DNA from: Pectobacterium sp. CFBP8739
GTDB taxonomy: Bacteria; Pseudomonadota; Gammaproteobacteria; Enterobacterales; Enterobacteriaceae
Direction: 5' to 3'
Assembly: GCF_013449375.1 (NCBI RefSeq)
Contig: NZ_JACDRR010000007.1
Coordinates: forward strand, 146-64,145
Length of the DNA stretch: 64,000 nt
The position numbers and the translations under genes were made by a program. The notes under the pieces are model-generated. The model saw nothing but the letters and a program-made list of their open reading frames with translations. It searched no databases and had not been told where the DNA came from. The first letter of the stretch is position 1. Each line of letters opens with the position of its first letter. Positions 48,669 to 59,041 of this stretch are shown here, piece by piece.

Positions 48669-50249
48669 TTAAAGCGCGTTTTCAACTGCTTCGCGTATCG
48701 TTTTGACGTGAAGTCCGTAAACCACCTGTACGTTGTTACCCTGCCGGATAACGGCTTTCGCACCGGTGCTCTTAAGTTGTTGCTCGTCTACCAGCGTTGG
48801 GTCGATCAGCGTGACCCGTAAGCGGGTGTAACAGTTATCCACTACCTCGATATTCGGTTTACCGCCCAGCCCAGCGATGATGGTGGCACCGATAGGTGGA
48901 GCATCACTTTTCACCGTATCTTTCGTTTTTACCTGGCTCTCGGCTTTCGCCTGATATTCGTTTTTAGAGTACAGGCGCGTCTCTTCCTCATCGGTTTCAC
49001 GTCCGGGTGTTGGCATATCGAAATACAGAATCAGGAAGCGGAAGACGAAGAAGTAAATCACCGACATAGTCAGCCCAACCGCGATGTACATCGGCCAGTT
49101 AGATTTCTCGATGCCCAGCGGCAGGTTATAAAGCAGAAAGTCGATGACGCCGTTGGCACCAATGGCATGTACGCCCATGATGGAGAACAGCATCATGCCT
49201 ATGCCAGTTAGTACGGCGTGGACGGCAAATAGCATGGGCGCGACGAACAGGAAGGAGAATTCTAGCGGCTCGGTGACACCCAGCAAGAAAGAGGTAAAAG
49301 CGGCCGGAATCAGAATGGCTTTGGCGGCCAGACGCTTTTCTGGCTTCGCTGTGACGTACATCGCCAACGCGGCGGCCGTCAGACCAAACATTTTACTGAT
49401 GCCACGTGCGTCCCAGACTACGGTGGAACTCAACTGCTTGACGTCCTGGCAGGCCATTTCAGCAAAATAGATGTTGCGTGCACCCTGATATAGCTTGCCG
49501 CACACTTCTGCGGTGCCGCCCAGTTCGGTGTACAGAAATGGGGTATAGACCAGATGATGCAGCCCAGTAGGGATCAGCACGCGTTCCAGAAAGCCATAAA
49601 TGGCGATGCCAACAGGGCCTGCCCCCTTAATCGCGAAAGCCAGCCAGGTAATGCCGTGCTGAGCAAACGGCCACAGCGCGCTCATCGCAAAGCCCAGCGC
49701 AATCGCCAGCGGAATAACCAGAATGGCGACGAAGCAGTGGCCGGAATAGATCGCCATCACGCCGTTAAACTGTTTGCTGGAATAGCGGTTATATAGATAG
49801 CCTGCAAATCCGCCGATCAGGATACCGGCGAAAACGCCCATCTCCAGCACCTGAACGCCCAGCACCACGCCTTGCCCAGCAGCGCGCATCTCTGCGGCTG
49901 GCACGAGTTTGCCCTGTAATTGCAGCGTGATATTCATGGCGTTAATGAAGATGATGAACATCACCAGACCGATCAGCGCAGCGTAGCCCTTATCGCGTTT
50001 TGCCAATCCAATCGGGATCCCAACGGCGAATACCAGCGCCAAATTAGCCAAGATCGCTACGGCAGATTTGGAAACCAGTTGACCAAAATCCTGAATTAAA
50101 GGGTGATTAAGTAAAGGGACATAGCCCGCTAAGTTGCCGTTACCAAACACGTTCCCAAATGCGATGAATAGCCCGACAATAGGAAGTATCAGCACAGGCC
50201 CATACAAGGACTTGCCGAAATTTTGCAATGCATTGACCGCTCTTTTCAT
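48669..50249 (-). CDS. aglA: PTS alpha-glucoside transporter, EIICB
   Basis: 526 residues. About ten-helix EIIC domain with GLHHLVYTPFLYTE and LGVTEPLEFSF, an Asp/Glu-rich linker, and an EIIB domain with phospho-acceptor C473 (DNCYTRLRV). It resembles AglA/MalX/GlvC permeases. An EIIA must come from elsewhere, probably Crr. It ends 13 bases before the aglB ATG, so the two form an operon. Confidence 0.88.
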   Translation of the reverse strand: MKRAVNALQNFGKSLYGPVLILPIVGLFIAFGNVFGNGNLAGYVPLLNHPLIQDFGQLVSKSAVAILANLALVFAVGIPIGLAKRDKGYAALIGLVMFIIFINAMNITLQLQGKLVPAAEMRAAGQGVVLGVQVLEMGVFAGILIGGFAGYLYNRYSSKQFNGVMAIYSGHCFVAILVIPLAIALGFAMSALWPFAQHGITWLAFAIKGAGPVGIAIYGFLERVLIPTGLHHLVYTPFLYTELGGTAEVCGKLYQGARNIYFAEMACQDVKQLSSTVVWDARGISKMFGLTAAALAMYVTAKPEKRLAAKAILIPAAFTSFLLGVTEPLEFSFLFVAPMLFAVHAVLTGIGMMLFSIMGVHAIGANGVIDFLLYNLPLGIEKSNWPMYIAVGLTMSVIYFFVFRFLILYFDMPTPGRETDEEETRLYSKNEYQAKAESQVKTKDTVKSDAPPIGATIIAGLGGKPNIEVVDNCYTRLRVTLIDPTLVDEQQLKSTGAKAVIRQGNNVQVVYGLHVKTIREAVENAL

Positions 50250-50606
50250 TATCAGCCCTCTTACTGGCCATTATGGTGGGTACAGCAGCAGGCTAGCAGT
50301 GAATGATAAAGAAATTCCAGTTATCTTATTGTTTTAAAAACAAATAACCTATAACGTTACAAGTAACCTTCAGAACTGTGATCGCCGATGATTTGTTACA
50401 TTCAGCACTGGGCGGTGGGAAACGAAAAAGCGCGATGCATAATCGTTAATGAAGAGAAAATGAGAGGTAATATTTTTTTAATAAAATGTTATTTCCTTGG
50501 TAGGCAACAAAGGTCTCTGCACCTATAATTTGCGCCACTTTCACTAGCCGGGTAGACAATTCTTATAATCCGGCTGCAATCTGACAGTTTAGTTAATGAG
50601 GTCAAT
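50250..50606. other. Divergent aglA-ndk regulatory region
   Basis: 357 AT-rich bases. It contains an imperfect inverted repeat TTATTGTTT/AACAAATAA (about 50325-50348) and a GTTAC-AA-GTAAC palindrome (about 50356-50367), both possible operators for the RpiR regulator. A CRP half-site TGTGATCG begins at 50377, and a TATAAT (50564-50569) probably serves ndk. No gene was seen. Confidence 0.5.
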
Positions 50607-51035
50607 ATGACGATAGAACGTACCTTCTCCATCGTAAAACCTAACGCGGTTGCCAAGAATGCGATTGGTTCGATTTATGCACGCTTTGAAAGCGCGGGTT
50701 TTACCCTTGTTGCGGCTAAAATGCTGCGCCTGAGCCGTGAGCAAGCGGAAGGCTTTTACGCTGAGCATAAAGGCAAGCCGTTCTTTGATGGCTTGGTTGA
50801 ATTCATGATGTCTGGCCCAATCATGGTGCAGGTGCTGGAAGGTGAAAACGCCGTTCAACGTAACCGTGACATCATGGGTGCCACGAACCCAGCAAATGCA
50901 CTGGCGGGCACGCTGCGTGCGGATTACGCTGACAGCTTCACGGCGAACGCAGTACACGGTTCTGATTCTATTGAATCTGCTCAGCGTGAAATCGCGTACT
51001 TCTTCAGCGACGACGAAATCTGCCCACGCGCGTAA
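50607..51035 (+). CDS. ndk: Nucleoside diphosphate kinase
   Basis: 142 residues. Phosphohistidine H117 in NAVHGSDS. Balances NTP and dNTP pools. Ribosome site TGAGGTCAAT. Followed by a strong terminator before rlmN. Confidence 0.97.
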   Translation: MTIERTFSIVKPNAVAKNAIGSIYARFESAGFTLVAAKMLRLSREQAEGFYAEHKGKPFFDGLVEFMMSGPIMVQVLEGENAVQRNRDIMGATNPANALAGTLRADYADSFTANAVHGSDSIESAQREIAYFFSDDEICPRA

Positions 51036-51169
51036 TCTTGCGGGGAATAAACAGGTTAGCGCGTGTGATGTTGCTTCTTTTTCGTTACTTCAGTGTGCAA
51101 TGTCGAAGTAATGACACAGAAAAAAAGCGGTGATGGTAGCTTACCTGTTTTAAACTTTGTACAATGCTG

Positions 51170-51210
51170 CGCCCCGGATGAGCCTGCACTTATCCGGGGC
51201 GTTTCTTTGG
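51170..51210 (+). terminator. Terminator between ndk and rlmN
   Basis: CGCCCCGGAT (51170-51179) pairs perfectly with ATCCGGGGCG (51192-51201), followed by TTTCTTT. Confidence 0.85.
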
Positions 51211-51276
51211 TCATGACCATCGAATTCAACCTTCTTTTTAGCGCCATAACGTGTAATAACGAGGCCAGGATTGACA

Positions 51277-52521
51277 ATGTCTAAGCAAATCGCGTCTGAA
51301 ACCGTCGTGCCTGAAACGACCGCATCTACAACAACTACCTTATCCGAGCAAACCGTGTCCGAATTCTCTCCGGCGTCTGTTGATGCCTCTCAATCCGTCA
51401 AAGCCAGTGCGGAAAAAATCAACCTGTTGGATCTTAACCGCCAGCAAATGCGTGACCTCTTCATGTCGATGGGAGAGAAACCGTTCCGCGCCGATCAGGT
51501 CATGAAATGGATTTATCACTACTGCTGTGATGACTTCAACCAGATGACGGATATTAACAAAGTCTTCCGCAGCAAATTGCAGGAAGTCGCTGAGATTCGC
51601 GCGCCTGAAGTTGTAGATGAACAACGTTCTTCCGACGGCACAATTAAGTGGGCGATTCTGGTGGGCGGTCAGCGCGTTGAAACGGTTTATATTCCTGAAG
51701 AAGATCGCGCCACGTTGTGCGTATCGTCTCAGGTAGGCTGTGCGCTGGAGTGCAAATTCTGCTCAACGGCACAGCAGGGCTTTAACCGTAACCTGCGCGT
51801 ATCGGAAATTATCGGCCAGGTGTGGCGTGCGGCGAAGATCATTGGTGCCTTTAAAGTTACCGGCCAGCGTCCCATTACCAACGTGGTGATGATGGGAATG
51901 GGCGAACCATTGCTGAACCTGACTAACGTGGTGCCAGCGATGGAAATCATGCTGGATGATTTTGGTTTCGGTCTGTCCAAGCGTCGTGTGACGTTGTCTA
52001 CGTCTGGCGTGGTGCCGGCGTTGGATAAACTGGGCGATATGATTGATGTCGCGCTGGCGATTTCTCTGCATGCGCCGACCGACGACATCCGCAATGAAAT
52101 CATGCCGATCAATAAAAAGTACAATATCGAGATGTTCCTGAGCGCGGTGCGTCGCTATCTGGAAAAATCCAATGCGAATCAGGGACGTGTTACCGTTGAG
52201 TACGTGATGTTGGATCATATCAATGACGGCACCGAGCACGCGCATCAACTGGCTGAATGCTTGAAAGATACACCGTGCAAGATCAATCTGATTCCGTGGA
52301 ACCCGTTCCCGGGCGCGCCGTATGGCCGCAGCTCAAACAGCCGCGTTGACCGTTTCTCCAAGGTGCTGATGGAGTATGGCTTCACGACGATCGTACGTAA
52401 AACCCGTGGGGATGACATTGATGCGGCCTGCGGTCAGTTGGCGGGCGAAGTCGTGGACAGAACTAAACGTACGTTGAAGAAGAAAATGGCCGGTGAACCT
52501 ATCGCGGTGAAAGCAGTCTAA
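51277..52521 (+). CDS. rlmN: 23S rRNA/tRNA adenine-C2 methyltransferase RlmN
   Basis: 414 residues. Radical-SAM motif CALECKFC with MGMGEPLLN; the methyl-carrying and catalytic cysteines lie in [10 protein letters not shown] and DAACGQLAG. Methylates A2503 of 23S rRNA and A37 of tRNAs. The N-terminus carries an extra Thr/Ser/Val-rich stretch of about 25-30 residues compared with E. coli. ATG 51277 preferred over TTG 51271. Confidence 0.96.
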   Translation: MSKQIASETVVPETTASTTTTLSEQTVSEFSPASVDASQSVKASAEKINLLDLNRQQMRDLFMSMGEKPFRADQVMKWIYHYCCDDFNQMTDINKVFRSKLQEVAEIRAPEVVDEQRSSDGTIKWAILVGGQRVETVYIPEEDRATLCVSSQVGCALECKFCSTAQQGFNRNLRVSEIIGQVWRAAKIIGAFKVTGQRPITNVVMMGMGEPLLNLTNVVPAMEIMLDDFGFGLSKRRVTLSTSGVVPALDKLGDMIDVALAISLHAPTDDIRNEIMPINKKYNIEMFLSAVRRYLEKSNANQGRVTVEYVMLDHINDGTEHAHQLAECLKDTPCKINLIPWNPFPGAPYGRSSNSRVDRFSKVLMEYGFTTIVRKTRGDDIDAACGQLAGEVVDRTKRTLKKKMAGEPIAVKAV

Positions 52522-52534
52522 CATCGAATGGCGC

Positions 52535-52562
52535 GCGGGTTAGCGTAGAATTGCTAACCCGC
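52535..52562 (+). terminator. Hairpin after rlmN
   Basis: GCGGGTTAGC/GCTAACCCGC perfect stem with an 8-base loop, 14 bases past the stop codon, but no clear T-run. Confidence 0.5.
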
Positions 52563-52710
52563 TGTCTGCCGCTGAGGTAATTTGCAGAACAAACGTGAGC
52601 AAATTGCGAGGCGCGCCGCGTTGTTACCCGATCTGACTGCCACTCTGTTCATATTCAGGTAACCTCTCTGACAAAAGGATGTCTGGCAAGGACAACGAGA
52701 GGGAACAGGG

Positions 52711-53508
52711 ATGGCAAAGGTTCTGTCACAGGGACGGTCTCTATCACAGAGAATCGCGTTATTACGCGGAGCGCACTGGCTGAATGGCCTGTTCGCGATG
52801 CTGTTGCTGGCGGGATGTGTGCATTCGCCTCAGGAAGCGACAAATCCAACGATTGCTCAAACCCGCTTGCAACTGGGATTGGCGTATCTGGCGCACAGTA
52901 ATTTGGATTCAGCTCGGCAGAATCTTGAAAAGGCGGTGGCGATTGCTCCGCAGGATTACCGAACACAATTGGGGATGGCGCTTTACGAGCAGCGGATAGG
53001 TGAAAACCGCCTTGCTGAACGGCGCTATCAGCATGTGTTGAACATGGCGCCGGAAAATGGCAGCGTCATGAATAATTACGGTGCGTTTCTGTGTAGTTTA
53101 GGGCAGTATGTAGCGGCGCAGCGACAGTTTAGTGCGGCTGCACAACTTCCTGATTACAGTCAGGTTGCTGATGCGTTGGAAAATGCGGGATACTGCTTTC
53201 TCCATGCCGGACAGACTGAAAACGCGCGCAATTTATTAAGTCGGGCGCTGAAATATGACCCGACGAAAGGCAGTGCCTTGCTGACGGAAGCAAACAGACA
53301 GTTTGATGCCGGGAAAAATGAGCAAGCGCGGCTGCTGCTTGATGTTTATCAGCATAGTCTTCCGGCCAGTGCCGAAAGTTTATGGTTACAGATTCGTTTC
53401 GCCGCGTTGGCGGGCCATGATGGCGATAAAAAACGTTATGGCAATGTGCTGGCGCGAAGTTTTCCACAATCTAAACAGTACCAGCACTTCTTAGCTAATG
53501 AATACTGA
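52711..53508 (+). CDS. pilW: Type IV pilus biogenesis/stability lipoprotein PilW
   Basis: 265 residues. A rather long N-terminus leads to a lipobox LLAGC (Cys at about 36), then tetratricopeptide repeats ([22 protein letters not shown] and following). PilW/PilF helps assemble the pilus secretin at the outer membrane. Upstream of rodZ in many gammaproteobacteria. Overlaps rodZ by 11 bases. Confidence 0.9.
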   Translation: MAKVLSQGRSLSQRIALLRGAHWLNGLFAMLLLAGCVHSPQEATNPTIAQTRLQLGLAYLAHSNLDSARQNLEKAVAIAPQDYRTQLGMALYEQRIGENRLAERRYQHVLNMAPENGSVMNNYGAFLCSLGQYVAAQRQFSAAAQLPDYSQVADALENAGYCFLHAGQTENARNLLSRALKYDPTKGSALLTEANRQFDAGKNEQARLLLDVYQHSLPASAESLWLQIRFAALAGHDGDKKRYGNVLARSFPQSKQYQHFLANEY

Positions 53509-54499
53509 AGCCACCCAAGATACAACTGAAGCAAAACTACCCGGCGAACGTTTGCGTGAGGCGCGTGAACGTCTTGGATTTACCCAGCAAACTATTGCCG
53601 AGCGTTTGTGCCTTAAAATCTCTACCGTTCGTGATATTGAAGACGGTACGACGCCTGCCGATTTAGCGCCGACTTTTCTGCGCGGCTATATCCGTTCTTA
53701 TGCCAAGCTGGTTCATTTACCCGAAGATGAACTACTTCCCGCTGTGAATAGACAAGCCATACCTAAAACGATCTCTGTCTCGCCGATGCAGAGTTTTTCG
53801 CTGAAAAAAAGCCGCAAAAAGCGTGATGGCTGGTTGATGACAATCACTTGGCTGGTCGTGCTGGTTGTTCTGGGGCTCACGGGCGCGTGGTGGTGGCAAA
53901 ACCATCAGGCTCAGCAGGCGGAAATCAACAGCATGGTCGATCATGCCAGTTCGATGCAGGCGCAAACGGAAGGGCAGCCCGTCCCGCTGATGGATAACAG
54001 CGCTCCGCAGGAAACGGCGACACCGAATTCTGCTGCGGCACCGACTTCTACGCTAGTCGACCTGTCTGCGACTGGCGCGGCGACACCTTCAACGCCTTCT
54101 GCTTCCGCAACGACGCCGTCATCGGGATCTTCCAGCCCATCTTCCTCACAGGCGAACGCTACACAGTCTCAGGCTGCGGGGAGTGCGCTGTTAGGCGCAG
54201 GGGCCGTTGCACCTGCTACGAGTACGGTAGCGGAGAGTAATCCGGTCTCTGCTTCCCATGCATTGGTTATGACTTTCACGGCCGATTGCTGGCTGGAAGT
54301 GACGGATGCCAGCGGCAAAAAACTGTTCAGCGGCATGCAGCGTAATGGTGGCACGCTGAATCTGGATGGTCAGTCACCCTATAAACTTAAAATTGGCGCA
54401 CCTGCTGCCGTACAGATTCAATTTCAAGGCAAGCCGGTTGATTTAAGCCGCTTTGTGCGCAGCAGTCAGGTTGCGCGCCTGACGCTGACTGCAGAATAA
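53498..54499 (+). CDS. rodZ: Cytoskeletal protein RodZ
   Basis: 333 residues: N-terminal helix-turn-helix (about 17-90) that binds MreB, basic stretch KKSRKKR, single membrane helix at about 112-133, then a periplasmic Ala/Ser/Thr/Pro-rich linker and a C-terminal beta domain (DUF4115). Sets rod shape and links MreB to the wall-synthesis complex. Confidence 0.95.
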   Translation: MNTEATQDTTEAKLPGERLREARERLGFTQQTIAERLCLKISTVRDIEDGTTPADLAPTFLRGYIRSYAKLVHLPEDELLPAVNRQAIPKTISVSPMQSFSLKKSRKKRDGWLMTITWLVVLVVLGLTGAWWWQNHQAQQAEINSMVDHASSMQAQTEGQPVPLMDNSAPQETATPNSAAAPTSTLVDLSATGAATPSTPSASATTPSSGSSSPSSSQANATQSQAAGSALLGAGAVAPATSTVAESNPVSASHALVMTFTADCWLEVTDASGKKLFSGMQRNGGTLNLDGQSPYKLKIGAPAAVQIQFQGKPVDLSRFVRSSQVARLTLTAE

Positions 54500-54539
54500 C
54501 GTGTTGTTCAGGTAAGACTGCAATGTTGGAGATGAAGTA

Positions 54540-55661
54540 ATGCATAACGCTGCACCCATAACCCGTCGAAAATCAAAACGGATTTACGTCGGCAAGGTGC
54601 CTGTAGGTGATGGTGCGCCAATCGCGGTGCAATCCATGACCAACACCCGAACCACCGACGTTGAAGCAACCGTCAATCAAATCAGATCGCTGGAGCGCGT
54701 GGGGGTGGATATTGTCCGCGTTTCCGTGCCAACGATGGACGCGGCGGAAGCCTTTAATCTTATTAAACAGCAGGTGAATGTTCCGCTCGTTGCCGATATC
54801 CATTTTGACTACCGTATCGCGCTGAAAGTCGCGGAGTACGGCGTCGACTGTCTGCGCATTAACCCTGGTAATATTGGTAACGAAGAGCGTATTCGCTCGG
54901 TTGTCGATTGTGCGCGTTACAACAATATCCCGATCCGCATTGGTGTGAACGGCGGTTCGCTGGAAAAAGATTTGCAGGAAAAATATGGTGAACCAACGCC
55001 GGAAGCGCTGTTGGAATCGGCGATGCGCCATGTCGATATCCTCGATCGCCTGAACTTCGATCAGTTTAAAGTCAGCGTCAAAGCTTCTGACGTTTTTCTA
55101 GCAGTGCAGTCTTATCGCCTGTTGGCAGCGCGTATCGATCAGCCGCTGCACCTTGGTATCACCGAAGCGGGTGGCGCACGTAGCGGCGCGGTGAAATCGG
55201 CTATCGGCCTCGGACTGTTGCTGTCTGAAGGCATTGGCGACACACTGCGTATCTCGCTGGCGGCCGATCCTGTTGAGGAAGTGAAAGTTGGCTTCGATAT
55301 CCTGAAATCACTGCGCATTCGTTCACGCGGAATCAATTTCATTGCTTGCCCGACCTGCTCTCGTCAGGAGTTTGACGTGATCGGGACGGTGAACGCGCTG
55401 GAACAACGGTTGGAAGACATCATCACGCCGATGGATGTGTCGATTATCGGCTGCGTGGTAAATGGCCCCGGTGAAGCGCTGGTGTCGACCATTGGTGTCA
55501 CGGGTGGACACAACAAGAGCGGCTTCTATGAAGATGGCGTGCGGCAGAGAGAGCGCTTCGATAACGAGCAGATGATCGATCAGTTAGAAGCTAAGATCCG
55601 CGCGAAAGCCTCCATGATGGACGAGAATCAGCGTATTACCGTCAATCTGGTGGATAAATAA
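54540..55661 (+). CDS. ispG: (E)-4-hydroxy-3-methylbut-2-enyl-diphosphate synthase
   Basis: 373 residues. TIM barrel with [4Fe-4S] cysteines in [10 protein letters not shown] and [10 protein letters not shown]. Penultimate step of the MEP isoprenoid pathway. Housekeeping, cotranscribed with its neighbours in E. coli; its cluster depends on the isc system encoded 12 kb upstream. Confidence 0.98.
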   Translation: MHNAAPITRRKSKRIYVGKVPVGDGAPIAVQSMTNTRTTDVEATVNQIRSLERVGVDIVRVSVPTMDAAEAFNLIKQQVNVPLVADIHFDYRIALKVAEYGVDCLRINPGNIGNEERIRSVVDCARYNNIPIRIGVNGGSLEKDLQEKYGEPTPEALLESAMRHVDILDRLNFDQFKVSVKASDVFLAVQSYRLLAARIDQPLHLGITEAGGARSGAVKSAIGLGLLLSEGIGDTLRISLAADPVEEVKVGFDILKSLRIRSRGINFIACPTCSRQEFDVIGTVNALEQRLEDIITPMDVSIIGCVVNGPGEALVSTIGVTGGHNKSGFYEDGVRQRERFDNEQMIDQLEAKIRAKASMMDENQRITVNLVDK

Positions 55662-55798
55662 CCCTGACGGCGTGGCGGCATGCCGCCACCCGCCTAATTC
55701 ACGATTCCTGAACCCGATGGGGATGCCCCGCATTGAAGATGCGACGACAATCCCTCTATAATCGGGTTTATTTTTTGAAAAACGCATAGAGAACTGAC

Positions 55799-57073
55799 GT
55801 GGCAAAAAATATTCAAGCCATTCGCGGCATGAACGATTACCTGCCAGCCGAAACGGCATTGTGGCAGCGTATTGAAAACAGCCTGAAACAGGTGCTCAGC
55901 AGCTACGGCTATAGTGAGATCCGTACCCCGATAGTTGAGCAGACATCGCTGTTTAAACGTGCTATCGGTGAAGTGACTGATGTCGTTGAAAAAGAGATGT
56001 ATACCTTTGACGATCGCAATGGTGATAGCTTGACATTGCGTCCTGAAAATACCGCAGGCTGCGTCCGCGCCGGTATTGAACACGGTATTTTCTATAATCA
56101 AGAACAGCGCCTGTGGTATGTCGGCCCGATGTTCCGCTACGAACGTCCGCAGAAAGGGCGCTATCGCCAGTTCCATCAGTTGGGTTGTGAAGTGTTTGGT
56201 CTGCAAGGGCCGGATATCGATGCCGAACTGATCCTGATGACGGCTCGCTGGTGGCGGGTGTTGGGCATTGCCGATCATGTGAAGCTGGAACTGAACTCGA
56301 TCGGTTCATTAGCCGCGCGTGCGCGCTATCGCGAAGCGCTGGTTGCGTTCCTCGAACAGCATAAAGATCAGTTGGATGAAGACTGCCTGCGCCGGATGTA
56401 CACCAACCCATTGCGCGTTCTGGATACGAAAAATCCGCAGATTCAGGTGCTGCTGAATGACGCACCCGTGCTGACGGATTATCTGGATGACGAATCGCGT
56501 GAGCACTTTGAAGCGTTGGGTGAACTTTTAACGCAGTCTGGTATCCCATATACCGTTAATCCGCGTCTGGTTCGTGGTCTGGATTACTATAACCGCACCG
56601 TATTTGAATGGGTCACCACCAGTCTGGGCGCGCAGGGCACGGTCTGTGCTGGTGGGCGTTATGATGGTATGGTGGAACAATTAGGCGGGCACGCAACGCC
56701 AGCGGTCGGTTTTGCGATGGGCCTGGAGCGTCTGGTTCTGCTGGTGCAGTCGGTGAACCCAGATTTCAAAGCTCAGCCAAGTGTGGATGTTTATCTGATT
56801 TCTTCCGGTGCGGGAACGCAGGTTGCCGCCATGCAGTTGGCGGAGAAATTACGTGACGCGCTGCCGCAGTTGAAACTGATGACCAACTACGGCGGTGGCA
56901 ACTTTAAGAAGCAGTTCGCTCGCGCGGATAAATGGGGCGCCCGCGTCGCATTGGTATTAGGCGAAAATGAAGTGGCGGTCGGTCAGGTTGTGGTTAAAAA
57001 TCTGAGCAATGGCGAGCAGGATACATTGGCACAGGCCGACGTCGTATCGCGGCTGGCAACGTTACTGGATTGA
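55799..57073 (+). CDS. hisS: Histidyl-tRNA synthetase
   Basis: 424 residues. Class II synthetase with histidine-specific motifs [15 protein letters not shown] and GGRYDG, and motif 3 [12 protein letters not shown] start at 55799, as the N-terminus [16 protein letters not shown] matches E. coli. One oddity: the HisA-like loop reads RPENTAG (R81-P82-E83-N84-T85) where E. coli has RPEGTAG. E83 and T85 are retained. Confidence 0.97.
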   Translation: MAKNIQAIRGMNDYLPAETALWQRIENSLKQVLSSYGYSEIRTPIVEQTSLFKRAIGEVTDVVEKEMYTFDDRNGDSLTLRPENTAGCVRAGIEHGIFYNQEQRLWYVGPMFRYERPQKGRYRQFHQLGCEVFGLQGPDIDAELILMTARWWRVLGIADHVKLELNSIGSLAARARYREALVAFLEQHKDQLDEDCLRRMYTNPLRVLDTKNPQIQVLLNDAPVLTDYLDDESREHFEALGELLTQSGIPYTVNPRLVRGLDYYNRTVFEWVTTSLGAQGTVCAGGRYDGMVEQLGGHATPAVGFAMGLERLVLLVQSVNPDFKAQPSVDVYLISSGAGTQVAAMQLAEKLRDALPQLKLMTNYGGGNFKKQFARADKWGARVALVLGENEVAVGQVVVKNLSNGEQDTLAQADVVSRLATLLD

Positions 57074-57086
57074 GGAGAGAGACACC

Positions 57087-57707
57087 GTGGAAGTCTATAC
57101 CACAGAGAATGAACAGGTTGATGCACTACGTCGTTTCCTCGCGGAGAACGGAAAGGCGTTAGTGGTCGGTGTTGTGCTGGGTGTTGGCGCACTGGTTGGC
57201 TGGCGTTTCTGGCAAAACCACCAAAATAATAGCGTGATGGCTGCGTCTGCATCTTACCAGCAGGTGACGGAGCAACTGGCCGAAGGCAAAACCGACGCGA
57301 TTGCGGCAACCGAGAAATTTACGGCCGAGAATAAAAACGCTTATGGCGCGCTGGCTTCGCTGGAATTGGCTCGTCATTACGTCGATCTGAAAGATTTTGC
57401 GAAAGCAGAACAGCAATTGGTACAGGCGCTGTCACAGACGAAAGATGCCGACCTGCTGGCGGTGGTTAACCTGCGTTTGGCGCGGGTTCAGCTACAGGAA
57501 AACAAAGCGGATGACGCGCTGAAAACACTGGATGCCATCAAGCTGGAAGGCTGGGCATCGCAGGCTGCGGAAGTGCGTGGCGATATCTTGGTGAGCAAAG
57601 GGGATAATCAGGCCGCGCGTGATGCCTACAACAAAGGGTTGTCTTCCAATCCATCGCAGGCACAGCAAGCGTTACTGCGTATGAAACTGAATAACCTGTC
57701 CAGCTAA
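57087..57707 (+). CDS. yfgM: YfgM, periplasmic chaperone-network TPR protein
   Basis: 206 residues: short cytoplasmic N-terminus, membrane helix (LVVGVVLGVGALVGWRFW) and a periplasmic tetratricopeptide domain. In E. coli it associates with the SecYEG-PpiD translocon. GTG start at 57087 after GAGGAGAGA; the frame extending upstream to 57009 lies inside hisS. 13 bases separate it from hisS. Confidence 0.92.
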   Translation: MEVYTTENEQVDALRRFLAENGKALVVGVVLGVGALVGWRFWQNHQNNSVMAASASYQQVTEQLAEGKTDAIAATEKFTAENKNAYGALASLELARHYVDLKDFAKAEQQLVQALSQTKDADLLAVVNLRLARVQLQENKADDALKTLDAIKLEGWASQAAEVRGDILVSKGDNQAARDAYNKGLSSNPSQAQQALLRMKLNNLSS

Positions 57708-57717
57708 GAGGAATTCC

Positions 57718-58899
57718 ATGCAATTGCGTAAAACACTTTTGGTAGGACTGGTTTCTGTTGCCCTGCTGAGCGGATGCTCGTTGTTTAACAGCGAAGAAGA
57801 TGTCGTCACTATGTCTCCACTGCCGCAGGTGGAAAACCAGTTCACGCCAACCAAGGTGTGGAACAGCTCGGTAGGGAGTGGTATTGGTGAATTTTATTCC
57901 AATCTTCACCCCGCATGGCAGGATAACCGCGTTTTTGCCGCCGATCGTCGTGGCACGGTGAAAGCGATGGATCTGAATGACGGCAAAGAAATTTGGCGTG
58001 CCGACCTGTCGGAGAAGACTAACTTCTTCTCCCGCAATAACCCAGCGCTGCTGTCTGGCGGCGTAACGGTTTCTGGCAATCATGTCTATGTCGGTAGTGA
58101 AAAGGCGCAGGTCTATGCGCTGAATGCAGAAGATGGTACGCCAGTATGGCAGACGAAAGTGGCAGGTGAAGCGCTGTCTCGCCCTGTCGTCAGCGATGGT
58201 GTGGTGCTGATTCACACTGGCAACGGTATGTTGCAGGCATTGAATGAAGCGGATGGCGCCATCAAATGGAGCGTCAACCTAGATATGCCAACGCTGTCTC
58301 TGCGCGGCGAATCCGCCCCAACAACGGCATTTGGTGCGGCGATTGTGGGGGGGGACAACGGTCGTGTAAACGCCGTGATGATCAATCAGGGCCAGCTCAT
58401 TTGGCAACAGCGTATTTCACAGCCGAGTGGTGCGACCGAAATCGATCGTCTGAACGATGTCGATACGACGCCGGTTGTCGCGGGCGAAGTGGTTTACGCG
58501 TTGGGTTACAATGGCAACATGACCGCGCTGGATCTGCGTTCCGGTCAGATTCTGTGGAAGCGTGAACTGGGCTCAGTGCATGATTTTATCATCGACGGCG
58601 ACCGCATCTATCTGGTCGATCAGGACGATCGCGTTGTTGCATTGAACACTAATGGTGGCGTGAGCCTGTGGCGTCAAAGCGATTTGCTGCACCGTAACTT
58701 AACGGCCCCAGTGCTGTATAACGGCTATCTGGTGGTGGGCGATGCCGAAGGGTATCTGCACTGGCTGAATACGGCGGATGGTCGTTTCGTGGCGCAGCAA
58801 AAAGTGGATAGCTCTGGCTTCCTCGGCAAGCCTGTGGTTGCCAGCGACAAGCTGCTGATTCAGGCGAAAAACGGTGATGTCTACGCGTTCACTCGCTGA
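57718..58899 (+). CDS. bamB: Outer-membrane assembly lipoprotein BamB
   Basis: 393 residues. Signal and lipobox LLSGCS, then an eight-bladed beta-propeller with PQQ-type repeats (LNDGKEIWRADL, NAEDGTPVWQTKV and similar). Part of the BAM complex for beta-barrel insertion. It follows yfgM after 10 bases. Confidence 0.96.
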   Translation: MQLRKTLLVGLVSVALLSGCSLFNSEEDVVTMSPLPQVENQFTPTKVWNSSVGSGIGEFYSNLHPAWQDNRVFAADRRGTVKAMDLNDGKEIWRADLSEKTNFFSRNNPALLSGGVTVSGNHVYVGSEKAQVYALNAEDGTPVWQTKVAGEALSRPVVSDGVVLIHTGNGMLQALNEADGAIKWSVNLDMPTLSLRGESAPTTAFGAAIVGGDNGRVNAVMINQGQLIWQQRISQPSGATEIDRLNDVDTTPVVAGEVVYALGYNGNMTALDLRSGQILWKRELGSVHDFIIDGDRIYLVDQDDRVVALNTNGGVSLWRQSDLLHRNLTAPVLYNGYLVVGDAEGYLHWLNTADGRFVAQQKVDSSGFLGKPVVASDKLLIQAKNGDVYAFTR

Positions 58900-58945
58900 G
58901 TAACTCGTATCAATTTGGAGCACTGCGTTTTGGGTGTGCTCGTAT

Positions 58946-58980
58946 AACGGCTCCTGACATTATCAGGGGCCGTTTCGTCT
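58946..58980 (+). terminator. bamB terminator
   Basis: AACGGCTCCTGA pairs with TCAGGGGCCGTT (one G-U) around a 5-base loop, followed by TCGTCTTTTT. Confidence 0.88.
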
Positions 58981-59041
58981 TTTTATCGTCAGCGAGTATT
59001 TCGCTGTAACGTATTGAAATATAAGTAATGAGGTTGTAACA

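Noticed and set aside
50371-50395. CRP site upstream of aglA
   Set aside because: Only the left half TGTGATCG is good; the right half does not match TCACA.
51100-51210. Possible small RNA between ndk and rlmN (TACAAT followed by a strong hairpin)
   Set aside because: No -35 at proper spacing, and the hairpin is explained as the ndk terminator; RNA-seq would be needed to revive it.
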